Part shown: positions 22,408-35,414 of the stretch, piece after piece
How positions within the stretch are numbered: position 1 is the first letter of the stretch
Layout: each line of letters opens with the position of its first letter
NCBI RefSeq assembly: GCF_026745355.1
Contig: NC_079208.1
Span: 57,894,892-57,958,891 of the forward strand
Length of the DNA: 64,000 nt
Source of the DNA: Beta vulgaris subsp. vulgaris
Taxonomy: Eukaryota; Streptophyta; Magnoliopsida; Caryophyllales; Amaranthaceae
Reading direction: 5' to 3'
Program-made: the position numbers and the translations under genes
The notes under the pieces: generated by a model
Database searches by the model: none
Told to the model about the DNA's origin: nothing
What the model saw: only the letters and a program-made list of their open reading frames with translations

Positions 22408-25087
22408 TCAGCTTTTCAGTGTATATTTCTTCCCAGTGAATGCTTGGAACTTTGATTCTTCTGCTTTCACAGGTGGGGTCTCGCTTTTTACTGTTTGATT
22501 GCCCTGGATCACAAGATATTTGGATCAACCAAAAGCATACAAATAGCCTGAATAGATCGATGCATGAAATGGAAATAAGAATGGACATACTTTCGGTGTC
22601 CCATTTGGAGCTTGGTCTGAACTTGACCCAAAAACAAGCTTTCCACAGCTCCGCGTGCCATTTGTTGAGCTAGGTGTTTCATTTTCTTTGCACCCAGTTG
22701 AAGTGGAGCTTGGTGGTGCTTCAATTTCACTTGAAACTGGATTTACTGCTGTTGCATCAGCAGCTGTTGAAGACTTGCCATCCAAGCGTCTCCCTGGTCC
22801 CGTAAATGGGTTAAATTTGGCAACTTTCTTCGCAGGCTCTTCTTCAGCTACGGAAAGAAGAATTGGAGTTACTTATTGAACCAGAACGAACTACTGAAAA
22901 GAACAATTAGAGCGCACAATTCTTTGAACCTTCTGGCCTTGACTTCTTTGTTGGAGTTGGACGGGATGGCTTCTCAGGTTCTTTATAATCAAGGGGTGGC
23001 GCAAAATCAACTTCACAGTCAGTCTCAATAATACTTACAGCCGATGAGGGTTTGGTTTCCACTACATCAATGTAAAATCTTTTGTTGTTATAAGCAACCA
23101 TTATAGTGTCTCCTGTGGTTAAACAAGAGAAGCTCCTCAAAGTTGTCTCCAAGCTGCAAGAAGACAAATGTTGAGAAGATTGACCCAAATCTTGTCTTCC
23201 AATTAACTATCAAGCTCAGGCTAGCAGCTTACACAGCTTTCGGGTTGGTTATATCTAAAAAATCCTTGGTGTGAGGTTGGAGTTTTACAAATGAGCCCTT
23301 TGATAGGCTGGCGTTCTTAACTTGCACAATGTCTCCCTCCTGGAGAAGCATATTCTCCATCATCTGTAAAATGACAAGAAGGCGTCTAAGGTCATAGCTT
23401 TAGTTAACAGAAGTAAAAAAAAATTATGCAGACAACACATTAGTGTTACATTGTTCTAGATAAGCTTATCACCCCTGGTTTCTCTTTCATGCTCAAGTTG
23501 TACTAGATAAAGAAGCATTACCCAGTATGGAAGATATATTAGGCCTTCATCAGCGACAAATTCCAGCACCCCACAATGGGTGACGCGGCAAGCAGATGGA
23601 TTGCTCAGTTCAAACAACATTGGGTACTCAATGTGCAGAGATGCTAGAGAACAATGCGAGTTATTCAAGCAGACGAGGAAAACATGAATCTAATGGTAAG
23701 CACTTGGAATAAAATTCTTACCAAGTCGATCAAGAGCTGATGGAGGCATTATAACTGCAGAAGAAAAGGCAGTAAATAAAAACCCATATGTAGACAAGAC
23801 AAGTAACTATATCACAGATAATTTAACTCGTAAAGATAAATTAAAAAAAAAATGCTAGTCATAAAATGAAAAATCTGTCATATAGACACATACTCTTGTC
23901 ACCCTTTTCCAGATGTGGCTGCACAAACAGAAAAGGAACTTGAATCACTGTCAAGAAATCGCCTTATGCAACAAACAAACAAATGATTTAATTCAAATGA
24001 ATAATAGAAACAAGAAAATTAAGGTGAAAGAAGAAGTGGATTCTGGCTATTTATCTTGTGTCTTGTTAAGCTATGTTACTTGGACTCGGGTACTAGTGTC
24101 GGACATGGAATATGGTGTCCAAGTGCCCAACTCGGATAATATCGGAAAATTTACCACAATTTTAGCCTTAAAGAAGTGTTGAAGTGTTCATATCCATGCC
24201 AGAATGGTCGAGATTCAATACAAGGTACTTAAGGTAAAATGAAAGAGTTTAAATAACATAGTTGTTAATGCCTAATTTAAGCAGGCTTACCAACTGAAAA
24301 TCACAAACACTTAGGGCATACATACGATAAGAGATTTAAGAAACATCACAAATTAACAAACCTAATCAGTCAGTTGTATGTTGGAAGTTTCTTCAACAAG
24401 AATTTAGTCAGTGAATGCAATTCTGCTTAGGTCTAGAAAATCAAAACAGAAAGTTGATAAACCTTTTCAATAAATGATGCAGGATAGCAGCGATAATTTT
24501 GTGTAAACGACGAACCACGCTGACCATAATCTTCATCGAAAGACTGTAACAACAGAAACAAACCCATCAATGGTGAATCCTCGTGCATTCAACTACAATT
24601 TGAGCAATAAAGGCTCATAGAAGCTTGCATATTTGTCCTTTATTAACTTGATCAATTACCAACTAATCTAATTGCTCCTAACCTATATTGCTTAGAAACG
24701 GATTAAGTATCTACTTGGATACGGGTGTCCAAGTGTCCGACTCGGCTATTTAGTAGAGAAAAGACAAGTTTTTAGTTTTAGATGAAGTATCCAAGTGAAG
24801 TATCGTGTCAGACACGACACCCCGGTGTTAAGGTAAATGAAGGTGTCAGGAGTAACATAGCTCCTAACAAGTAATTTCAAAGATTACACAAATCATATCC
24901 AATAATAACAACAAAAACTCTTGATTGACTGCATGTAATTCAATTCATCAACAATAATGCTCAAACATATACTCCAATAGTTCAACAAAACCCCTTAAAT
25001 TACCAATGTAAAACAACCAACCCATAACTCAAACAACCAAAAAAATCAATCAACAACATTCAACAACATATATAATTCACATACCAT
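22408..25087 (-). CDS. UFD1: Ubiquitin fusion degradation protein UFD1
   Basis: Partner of CDC48/p97 with NPL4, binding ubiquitinated substrates for extraction and proteasomal turnover. Nine exons on the minus strand join in phase: 25087-25085, 24543-24463, 23918-23894, 23754-23722, 23643-23522, 23363-23233, 23153-22930, 22847-22591, 22503-22408, giving 323 aa. The UFD1 double-psi barrel is plain: [78 protein letters not shown] and [15 protein letters not shown]. The C-terminal half has the conserved [17 protein letters not shown] and ends [11 protein letters not shown]. The ATG is the last codon of its exon, directly before a donor. The donor after GAAG (GTTCAA) is a weak match to consensus. 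Confidence 0.94.
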
Positions 25088-25125
25088 GATTTCTGGGATT
25101 TCACAAAATTAACACCAGCTAAAAC

Positions 25126-25877
25126 CTGTCAAAAACACAAACTTTAATCAAGAAGATGACACAAACAATAAAAAAAAGCTACCAAAAATTCCATTGAACA
25201 GCATTTGACTAGCCACATCAGATGCACCTAAAAGGCTAAAACTACCATCAAAATTCAAAACATATCCCAAATTTCCAACCATCAAATCATCTTACAAATA
25301 ATTAACAAAATCTACATCAAATAAAAGGGATATACAAATTCCTGTGTTCAAGATAATGATGAGAAAAATAATGAAATACCCACATATTTCTTTAATCTAA
25401 ATTCTTACTGGTTTCAAGTAATATGGACTAAATTGCTTTATTATCTGAAGAGAACGGTGAGGAGAAGGATTTTAAGTAGAGATCCCTTTTATATGAAGAG
25501 GAGAGAGAAAAATAAGGGTGTTTAGGAATTAGGATTTTATACTTTCTGAGAAATTTATTGTATGTTTTTCATAACTTTAGCAAATTGTAAATCAATTTTC
25601 TATCGCTTTTAATTAGCGTTGATCTTATAATATTATACCTTGGGACCCACATGAACCAATAAGAAGGTGGATTTAGTTTTCTTATCATAGACCGCATAAC
25701 AGAGGATACAGAAGGGTGTTTTCGTATATAAACATACTTTTGTGTGTAATTTTCTTGGGCTTTAGAGAAACCCTTGGTATTTCGAAGTAAACCCAGAAAA
25801 AAGTGAGCAAATTTGTGAGAAAGATTGCATCTTTAATTGTAACTGTATTGTATAGAGAGAAATTAGAGAGAGAAAGT
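25126..25877. promoter_or_regulatory. Divergent promoter region between UFD1 and MPP6-like gene
   Basis: UFD1 runs left and the MPP6-like gene runs right. A TATAAAAG on the minus strand (near 25480-25487) and a TATATAAAC on the plus strand (near 25724-25732) are the likely core boxes, about 240 bp apart. The UFD1 leader has at least one intron before the ATG exon (acceptor GACAG at 25126-25130 on the minus strand). Confidence 0.6.
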
Positions 25878-28800
25878 ATGGCGAAAAGGGAGTTATCAAA
25901 TACTTTGAAGAACTTGAAGGTAATTTCAACTTAATCCTGTTGTTAATTGTGTGTTTATGTTTGCAATTTAGCTTTTTATTGTTGAGATTTGAAGTGGGTA
26001 TTGTTGAATTTTATGTGGGTTAATCTTGTTTTAGTGTATTTAGTTTAGATTTGTTGAAAGATTTGGTCTTTAATTGGTGGTGTGATAAGTTTGAGCTCAT
26101 AAATTTTTTTTGTTTTTGTTTTCCTTGTGTGGTTTTCTTGGGAAATTGCTGTGTAAAAGTTTATGCAAAGGGCAGCTCAGAAAGAGGAGAAACCTAAGAA
26201 GGAAGAAGAAGAAACCAAGCCAGATGGGAATTATTTTTCCCCTAGTAATGTTAATAAAAAATGGTATAGCTTTTGAATTTTGCTACCAGCCCTGGATTTG
26301 GAATTTAGTTTTTAGCTTATAAAATGTGACTAATGTTTAGTTTTGGGAGTTTTTGATTGCTGTACTATGTTATTGTCAGTGCACTATCTAAGTTTGCATC
26401 TTGTTGCAATCCTGAAGGATCAGCTTATAGTAAGATACCGTTGTTTGTGCGTTTCTTGGCGTGGTTTGGAGGTGAGGCGTTGTAAACTTGTAATGGTTTG
26501 GAGGTGAGGCGTTGTGGACTGGTTATGGTTTGGAGGTGAGGCGTTGTGAACTGGTTATGGTTTGGAGGTGAGGCGTTGTGAACTTGTTATGGTTTGCCTT
26601 GCATTTATCTTGGATGAGAGTGTAAGTGCTGGAAGAAGTAGTTATGTCTGTACTTATTCGGCCTCTAGTTTGCAAGAGGCCATTCTATATTATATCAGGT
26701 TTACTGGCTGAGTTTGTATATTGAGGAATGAAGTTAGTGATCTGCGAGGGAAGTGCCTCTCGATAGTTTAATGTTGGAGGATTATGTTAATTATGCATCC
26801 ATAGGAATTAAGTTAATGAGGTTGAGGTTTACTATGTTAATATACTTCTACTATTAATTAGTCTTAAAGGTTGTGCATCTACTGCTGTCAAATGATTCTT
26901 ATGATCGAAAGGATTAAGTTCAGTAGACCCTTACGTTGGAAGAATTTGTCTTAGGTAACTTAGAAGGTTAGGGAGGGCAGGGAAGGGAGAGTGAGGAACC
27001 ATCTTCCTCTTGTTTAGATATGGGAGTGGAGGTATTTATCTTCCTTTCCCTTTCAATAACCAAATCCTTTGATATTGTCAACTGTCAAGAACTGAGAGGA
27101 GATTTAGACCCCCTTCCGTTCCTTTTATCTTCTGTTCCTTGTATAATTGTGCTATGAACTAGATAATTGAGATTGAGAACTTAAATATTAAGATGAAATA
27201 GTTGATTGATGTACTGGAAAATACACATATTATAGATTGACTATCAAGCTTTTGAGTTGCTTGACTCACTTCCAAAACTAACTGACAGCTTAGCTATCCT
27301 CACAAATTTCTTCATGAGATTCTATCTGAGCTATGCAATTCACTGAAGAGACACGACAACACGATTGAAGGCAAGATGACTTGAATAGTAAAAGACCTAA
27401 AGAAGCCTAGCATGACTTTATTTAATCAACTTGTCATATCATGCCATTGTCCTACAATCTTGGATAGCTTCGTTTTATTTATCTATTTTGGGAACAATCC
27501 GCAATCAATACCAAATGCGAAAGACATATTCATAAGCATTTTTCATTATCTTTCTTCTCCTGTCCTCCAACTAACTCTATATTTTCCTTCACAAGCTTCT
27601 AATAACTAATTTATGACATTGTAAAAGTAGTATGAAGTCTAGTTTGGTTTTGATAAGTCTACAGGACTTGTGCAAGCATTAATTACTTAGAAGTCCGTTT
27701 TCCACAGAATACAACTATTTTCAGGATTGGTCCAATAGAATAAGATCCCATAAAGTTGCACGGAGAATTAGGCTATCAGGTAGCAGGTTCTCCTGAGTTC
27801 TAGCAATTAGCATTCACCATTCTATTCTAAATTTTGATTTTTCTAGACATTTGGGGTTTATTGTTTCAATATCCCCTCTTTGGTTGTAGTTCTTTCTTTG
27901 CCTTTTCCCATTCGTTTGATGCATGCACTGCGCGTGATGTTTGGCGCTTGTGCCTGACAATTTTACCTTTCTGTCCTATATTTGTCTTCCAGTAATCTAT
28001 TTTGAGATGTCTAAAATTTATCTCCACTTACCTACATTGGGAAAAATCTGACCTTCCACCATATGATGTGGATCCCACTTATGCGATGGTGGATCTATCA
28101 AAGTCAGTGCTCTTCATTCTTTTAGAAAAATCGTGCCAACTGAAAATATTAATTGAAGGTGAAATTGGGGATGCTTTGATTATTATATGCTATAAACAGT
28201 ATTATTTGAGCTCTAGAAATCTTGAACCTGTGATCTTTAAGTTAAAAATGCATTACATTGGACTAAGCCACGAGCCATTAATGTGATGAATGATGACTTA
28301 TTAGATTTATAATCAGCCAGGCGAGGGCAAGTGCCCCCAGTGTCACTCCCTTGCATGCTAAAACGGCGTTGCACTTTCTCTTGCTTTTCTTTCTCCCCAT
28401 CACATTAGTCTTTTTTCTCTCACAATTTCAAAATTTCCTCTTCTAACTAATTTTCTCTCTATCCACTCTCAATTCCCCCCCCCCCTACAAGTTCTCTTAA
28501 TATGTCTGACAAAGCCTAACTGAAACGTTATTGTGGGACAAAGGCATTACATGTCTTCTAAGGCAGACTTGGGGCCACTTGGCCAGTACTGTGAATTTTC
28601 AGTTTCTTTATCCTTCTAATCATAGGCGTAAACTTGAGTACCTAAGTGTCCGCGGATGCAATGTGAAAAAGAAGTGTTGTTCTATAGAGTTTGCTCATCT
28701 TTGTATCTCTTGAATTAACAGCTCTTATGGATATTTTGTGAGAATATTTTTTGGTCTTTCTTTACTGAAAGCTCCTTTGGAAAGTTTGGTCTTAAAGGTG

Positions 28801-29776
28801 TGGTCAGCTTTCCTTATCTTTCTGTAAGTCCTGCCCCGCAACCCAACCCAAGTTTTTCTTTTATCTCTCTCCCCCCCTCTTGCTCTTTGTGCATTATTGT
28901 GCATTATTGTGCATGTGCAACTGAACATCAAGTGTGTTGCCTGGGGGAGAGTTGGCATCGCTGCTGAGACTTCTAGATGTTTGGTTAAATTTCCGTGAGA
29001 GCTTATTGAACACATTTTGGCTATCATCTTTATCTTTGTGCTGATTCACCTTGATGTATTGAACATTGGAATTTGAGTAAAAACATTTATCTAGATGTGC
29101 CCTTCGATTTTGTTGAAACCGAAATAGTGATATCACTCGGGTTCTTTTGTGCAGTGTGGTTATCATGGAAGGAGATCCTCATCCTGGGACTGTAAGAGGT
29201 CGGATGTCATTTCAGAATTTCAATCCTTCTATTGATGTGAGTATTATGGTCAAGTGAACTGAACTTTATTCTAAAGCATCAACCTCCAATACGTCTTTTG
29301 TCTGTTTTCTCTCATTTCAAAGCTTGTCTTGGTAGAAACTGAATGACGATGAGGCTGTTAATGGTCATGAAGCAGAAGCGTCAACATCTTCTGTTTTTCA
29401 GACTGGAAGAAATATTGGCAGGTAGGTTTTATGCATAGGAAAATACTTCAATTAGTATTAAATATGGTGTTCAATGGAAAATTTGAGTGAATGTTTTCAA
29501 GTAATGAATTGATATGCTTGCATTGACAGGGAAAATGGGGCATCAGAGCATATTGATATGAATGTGGGCAACAATAATGCTGATGCAGAACTTAAAAGAA
29601 AACAGTCTGAGGTATTCTCTCCGAAAGGCAATCCCAAGAAGTTACAGAAAGATGGTCAAGGTAATAAGCAGCCTTCCCCAAGCGACAACAGTTCTCGCAA
29701 GCAATCGAAGCGTGATAAACTGGACTACAACGTGTTAGTGCCACCAAAATCCCGAAGCAAGAAAAGGGGAGGTTAG
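25878..29776 (+). CDS. M-phase phosphoprotein 6-like exosome cofactor (MPP6)
   Basis: MPP6 family proteins bind RNA and the nuclear exosome (RRP6/MTR4) and help in rRNA processing and nuclear RNA decay. Five exons join in phase: 25878-25919, 26160-26263, 29155-29236, 29336-29421, 29530-29776, giving 186 aa, a normal plant length. Conserved blocks are KRELSNTLKNLKFMQRAAQ at the N-terminus, CVVIMEGDPHPGTVRGRMSF in the middle (the family signature), and a basic tail ending LDYNVLVPPKSRSKKRGG. The low-complexity centre is typical. Intron 2 is unusually long (26264-29154, 2.9 kb) and carries a minisatellite but no evident full transposon. Confidence 0.9.
26463..26590 (+). repeat. 32-bp minisatellite, four copies
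   Basis: Four head-to-tail units start at 26463, 26495, 26527 and 26559, each beginning GGTTTGGAGGTGAGGCGTTG. They differ at a few positions (TGTAAACTTGTAAT versus TGTGAACTGGTTAT) and are followed by a partial GGTTTG. They lie in intron 2 of the MPP6-like gene. Confidence 0.9.
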
Positions 29777-30273
29777 TCAGCTGTGTTGATGGATTGCATG
29801 TAGGATGCTGTCACATTGCCTTTTCCGACTTTAGAAAAGATTGTTATCCAGCAACTTACCTTGTATTCAATTTTGTTTTGAGAAATCTATATCTTGGACT
29901 ACAGAAACATTAGCACTAAAGAGTGCAAAGAGCTGCCCAACTAAAACCTCTGTTTTTACCTTCAACTGTGGTGCAATTTCTACCCATTTGAGAGCATTGT
30001 TGGGCTCATTTGGGTCAAAGCTGCAGGGTGTCTTTGTATGGGCACTTGCCCCTTGTTCCATGGAATTTTTGGTCCTTAAGGTGCCTTCACAAAGCCCACT
30101 CTCATGGCTAAGAGGCATGGTTGGGCTAAAGGTCAAGACATCATAGCCGTCCTCAACCTATGCCTTATTAGCGCGTTATATGGGCCCAAACTTAGGAGAC
30201 GAACATTTGAGCCTAAGAAAGGTCAATAATTGTAATTGATAGAGGATGATTGTTGAAAGCTTTAGAGACTATG
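29777..30273. other. MPP6 3' UTR and unexplained codon-like segment
   Basis: The 3' UTR of the MPP6-like gene starts here. At 29867-30136 the base composition is less AT-rich than its surroundings and an 89-codon frame is open on the minus strand. I recognise no family in it and would not call it a gene. Confidence 0.4.
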
Positions 30274-30608
30274 GCTATGTTTAGCTCACCTTATTTTTGC
30301 TTATTTCAGATCTAATCATATCAGATCAGAAAAAATAAGTTTAGATCAGATCAGTTTAGATCATGCTTATAATTAAAAATCATTATTACTATTAATTATC
30401 TTTCATTACATATTAGTAAAAATTATACTAATTAAATATTAATAAAGTACTTATTGAGACGAATCACAGAAGATTCCCCATGATTATATTTTTTCTTATA
30501 TATTGAGAAAAATCTAAAAGATAAGATCTTGTAAATTAGATCAGTTAAGATAAGATCAGATCAGAAAAAATAAGTTCAGATCAGAAAATTAGGTGAACTA
30601 AACATAGC
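30274..30608. mobile_element. MITE with GCTATGTTTAG ends
   Basis: The left end GCTATGTTTAGCTCACCT pairs with the right end AGGTGAACTAAACATAGC (one mismatch). The interior is AT-rich with repeated GATCAGATCAG motifs. It is about 335 bp and non-coding. No convincing target-site duplication was found, so the superfamily is left open. Confidence 0.75.
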
Positions 30609-32867
30609 TTATATTGTTGCTTATATTACAGGCTCTACTACATCCTTATAATATGTTTCAACATTATACAAGCGCATTGGGTTAATAGTACAAAAACCAA
30701 ATAAATAATGAAATGTTAACAGGGTTTTAATGACTATAAGAACAATTAATACTTCCTCCATTCCATATATATTATTAGCAATAATTTGACTAAAAAGCTC
30801 TCACATTTTTGGTCAAAGTGTTGCGAGTAATTCAGAATAAAGGAAGTATGAAGTATGTCATACTTGTCATCTCGGACAAAAGAATATCATTTACTAAAGA
30901 AGATTATCATATTGAAACCTATAGAATTTTGTAGTCACCAACTATATTCTTTGAAGAAAAGGTTGAAAGATTAGATACCTTAGATGCCCATGTTTGCAAG
31001 GGAAGCTTGGGAGTTAAGCCAAAGCAGTGGACTCGTTTACGAGGCAGTTGGGTCAACCCAAACCAATTAATGCGTCACTGTTGACGTTTCTTCGTTAATC
31101 ATAATCAAGTGAGTGTTCAACGCCACATTATTGGATGGATTATGGCCAAAAGTAATTAGGAGTAGTTGTTTAATCAGTCCATTATCAGTTTACGAAAGTA
31201 CTTAATTAGTAACGTGGAGGCCACTTGATGTGTTAAAAGTCTTGATAACTTCCTAAGGGAAATTAATTATCTTCTTCCGTACTAATCATAACGTTTTCCT
31301 TTTCATTATCTAATAGTATATGGTGCACTCGAATGTATGTACAATGCATCATAGGTGTTGGTCATGTACAAGTATTTACTGAGAATCAAGGTTGGCCTAT
31401 TAGTTATAAGACCCTCCTTCCACCCTTATGATAGTCTGATAGGATTTCGATTCTCACCTTTGTAAGAAAGATCCGCAATTTCTCCCCTTTTTTATAAAGG
31501 AATTCTCCTTACCTTTAAAACAAAATGTACAAATATTTACTAGTAGGCATGTACTTTTTTTTAAAGGTATAAGGGAGAAGGCGCCCTAACCTAATCGGAA
31601 CCTTGCACAGGTTAACTCGGTTCGGGTTTGCAGGCAAGACCCTTTGGAAGTAGGGGGAATGATAAGGGGAAATCCCCACCCCAAAGTGCCTCTAGTTTTC
31701 TAGTAGGATTTTGATTCCACAACTTTAAGGTTATGAGATACAAATCAAACCACTAGATCAAGTATTGCTTGGTACCAGTAGGTATTATACTATTTCATGC
31801 ACTAGTTGCCCATTTTTCGTTTTGTACATTGGATTTGGTCTAATCTCATGTGGAACATGTCTCTTAATTATTATTTTATCAACAATAAAATTAAGAGTTT
31901 TGTCATTTTCCCCAAGTAATGGCACTAAAAGATCAGGTTTATAATTATATATGTACAAAGCAATTGTCTCTTTTCAAACTCTTAATATATTTTTTAAATA
32001 TATTTTCTTTGAAGTGTAAATTAAATAATTTTTGTCATTGTCTAACTAGTCTCTACTCCATATGTAAAGTTCTTTTTGTTTTGTTAAATGGTTCAGCTCA
32101 AATTTTGAAATACTAGAAATAATAAGTCTTTAAATTGTTGAAGTTGTACTTCAAAAATATTTATGGTACTGTTATTAGAAGACTAAAGCCTCTGAGAATT
32201 TTAATTTTTGTGAAATAATAATAATAAAAAAAATACTATGTTGCGACTCACGATAATTTAGTAAAATAATAAGTTCGATTAGCTAGTACAAATAATAAAT
32301 TATACTAGAGAATTAAAATAAAGAATTAGCAAAAATTAGCTTACAGTAAAATACTAAGAATAGGTTTTGATCAATTGAAATCAATTAGATAAGTAAAAAA
32401 GCAGTATTTATTTCAACAAGTTTAGGTAAATAAACCATGCATTTACTATGTTCTGTCTTTGAGTAGTTATTTGCGAGGAATATAGATTGATTAATGGGTG
32501 ACTAGAAGATAATGACAAATGAGCACATGTTGATTGTTGCCAATTAATGAAGATCTTATGAAATCTTATGCGACTTTATTTATACAGATTTATGAGATTT
32601 TGTTCTAATTGTGTCCAACATATTATTCCTGAACATTTTGCTTCTCGTGCATCTATGATACGTTAATTTCGTGGATGCCTAGTCAAATAGTCCATCTTCA
32701 ATCTACTCAATCTAGTAAGGACTTGTTTTCTTCGACATAAAACAGTTGAACTAAACTGAATCAAACCGAATTGAACAGAATCGAAATGAGTTCAGATGAA
32801 TAGTAATTTGTGAGAATAAAAGTATTGTCCAAAACTGAACTGAAAATAAGCTGGGGATGGAAAACAT
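30609..32867. other. AT-rich spacer with degraded repeats
   Basis: No gene is supported. A block at about 31553-31790 (GGGAGAAGGCGCCCTAACC ... ACCACTAGATCAAG) looks like a dispersed SINE-like or retro-derived repeat. A (GAACTGAA)-like degenerate stretch at 32748-32850 resembles 55630-55860. Confidence 0.4.
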
Positions 32868-32875
32868 GCCCCAAG

Positions 32876-33132
32876 TAGAGGTGATCATGGGTCGGGACGG
32901 GCCGCGACAAAAAAAAAATTCCCATTTGTTGGGCCGAATTTTTGTGCCCAAAGCCCGCTATTTTGGACCTAAATTAGCGGGCTTTCGGGGTCAAAAACGG
33001 GTCGCCGCAAAAAATAGACTAAAAAGTCGGTTTTGGCTTGCCCAAAGCCAAAAAAATTCGGGCTGGGCCCGACCGCGGATCGAAAAATTCTGCCCAAAAA
33101 TGGGCCGGGCCTGGCGAAAATGATCAGCTCTA
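32876..33132. mobile_element. hAT-type MITE with 8-bp target-site duplication
   Basis: The ends TAGAGGTGATCAT and ATGATCAGCTCTA are inverted repeats with one mismatch. The flanking 8-mers are GCCCCAAG (32868-32875) and GCCCTAAG (33133-33140), 7 of 8 identical. The interior is rich in GGGCC/GGCCC motifs and non-coding. Length is 257 bp. Confidence 0.82.
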
Positions 33133-33140
33133 GCCCTAAG

Positions 33141-33950
33141 TAGTAATAGAAGTGAAATGTTAAGAATGGAGAAGATACTCATTTTTTTTTTAAGATATAT
33201 GAACTACGAAAGCAGTAAAAAGTGGAGAAGATTTACTCATTGTATATAAGTATTAATATCATTATATTTACGACTTTGCTTTTGATTTGCTTCCGCATAA
33301 TTTTAGATGTTTTTGCGTAGTTTTCAAATGGAGCTTTATTGCTGTATCGTCTCTAATATAAGATTTGATTGATCTTCTAAATTAGCAAATTTACTAGACA
33401 AATCTTGGAAATTTACATATTGAACTCACTCAAATCTACATTCTCTTCAAACAACATCATCTCTTAAGATACATGATACTTCATACTCATTCACCACCTT
33501 TATTGGTTTATGCTGTTACAAATTTACAACCTACAATAATTATGAATATTTTTCGAAGAAATGAAGGCGTGCTTTTCACCATCATATATATCCTAACAAA
33601 ATAATGCTCAATTTCTTTTTACAAATAAAATAATTTTCTATATTACGTGTTTTAGATTAGTTGCAACAATTACAACAACAACAAAGTCAAAATCTCAAAA
33701 TGAATTGGATCGATTAACATGAATCATCATAAAAAGTTTTAAATTAGGTACAACATTTATATAAAAAAAGGAGTTATTTCTTTCCTCTACTTATCATATT
33801 AGTACATTTCTAATTTTTCTATGTCTACTTTTCTATATTATAGTCAAAGTTTGTTTCTTCTACTTATCGTCAATTGAGTATTGTTCAAATTTTATCTGAA
33901 AAGTACAATTGGTTATTTAAAACTCCTATTTATATATACACTAACTATTA
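33141..33950. other. AT-rich spacer
   Basis: No gene or clear repeat seen before the nested MITE block. Confidence 0.5.
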
Positions 33951-34259
33951 CTTCATTCGTCCCAAAATATAATACTCATTTCCATTTTGGTTGTCCCAAA
34001 ATATAATTTCCATTTTCATATGTAGTTCCACATTTTTCTGTAATTTGTCTAGAAAAATCGTGTCCCATCATTTATTTGCTTCTTGAATTTTGTTTTTTTT
34101 CCTTTATTTATTCAACCAAAATATTACAATTAATGCTCTTTCACCAATTATTCTCCATTCTCTTTCCTAAAATCATCTCTTAAATTATATTCCCTCCGTC
34201 TCATAATATAGTGCTTGTTTCTCTTTTACACGATCGCCAAGACATAACTTTGACCTTTA

Positions 34260-34567
34260 CGGCCCGTTTGGTAAGAGGTTATAAATGGTGGGAATAGTAA
34301 TGCATTATAGTGTAAATTTGTACTAGAAATCCAATGTCATTACCAATGGTAAGACTATTACAAGATATCGATTTTCTTCCTAAAATCTCATTACTATCCA
34401 TTACCACTTGGGAAGGTGGTTAGGTGGTAATGAAAATTTATAAAGGAAAATTCATGTTTTGTGATAAAGTTTCATTCCTATGGTTATGGACATGTGAAAA
34501 TCTTTACAAATTAACACTAAATTTCATTACCATTACCACTATTTATAACCACTAACCAAACGGGCCG
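34260..34567. mobile_element. PIF/Harbinger (Tourist)-like MITE
   Basis: The ends CGGCCCGTTTGGTAAG and CTAACCAAACGGGCCG are inverted repeats flanked by TTA on both sides (34257-34259 and 34568-34570). A 3-bp TTA duplication is typical of PIF/Harbinger. Length is 308 bp. Confidence 0.82.
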
Positions 34568-34632
34568 TTAATATTTTCAATTCCGTATTAATAAAAGATA
34601 TATAAAGTTGATATTATGAAACTACACATTAA

Positions 34633-35414
34633 GGGCCTTTTCGGCAACAGTTTTTGCACTAGCTTTTAGTGTTTTGACTAAGTCAAAACACTAATTAAGT
34701 GTTTGGCATAGTAGAGGTCGGAGTAGCCGTTGGAGTTTCAAAAATAGCTTTTAGATAGCTTCTCCCCAACGTTATATTTTATAGCGTTCAGTTTCTGTAA
34801 GTAGTGTTCTATTCTTTTTTTTTTCAAAGGAAAAAAATCCCACTTTTTAAGGATAAAAATTTGAAATTAATAGAATATCATATATTCAGGAAAAAATTTG
34901 GGATTAATAGAAAAAAAATCCCACTTTTTAAGGATAAAAAATCCTACTTTCTCATTTTTATCAAAGATAATTTTTTTTATCAACTAACTCTCTTGTTTTC
35001 GTTGTGCTTTTATTTTTCAATGTTGATTAGTATACTAATATGGCTGCTACTGCTAGATACGTAGATGTCTTGGTGCATTATATTCTCATTAAGATTTTAT
35101 ATTCTTCATGGTTATGTTAGATACGTAGATGGCCTCATCCAGTAACAAAGAAGGGACGAAAGAAGTATTTAAGTGGACTGATGAGGACACTGTCATCCTA
35201 GTATGAACCATATAGCAATTAATCATATAATTATAATTAAAAAATAGGTTATTTTTATCATATATAAGCATAACAACTACTTTTACCGAACACTTATATT
35301 GTAAATAACTACTTCCACCGCTAAGAGCTAACATCTAATAACCGACAACTAACAGCTACCCAAACCGCTGACAACTACTCCAACAACCAACAACTACTTT
35401 TGTCGAACAGGCCC
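34633..35414. mobile_element. PIF/Harbinger-like non-autonomous element
   Basis: The ends GGGCCTTTTCGGCAACAG and TTTTGTCGAACAGGCCC are imperfect inverted repeats flanked by TAA (34630-34632 and 35415-35417). It is 782 bp, with an internal direct repeat (ATCCCACTTTTTAAGGATAA near 34837 and 34918). No transposase was seen. Confidence 0.75.

Noticed and set aside
24086..24840. Repeated GTGTCCAAGTG / TCGGACAC-like motifs in UFD1 introns
   Set aside because: Two related blocks (about 24086-24150 and 24715-24840) are probably old repeat fragments; borders and class could not be determined.
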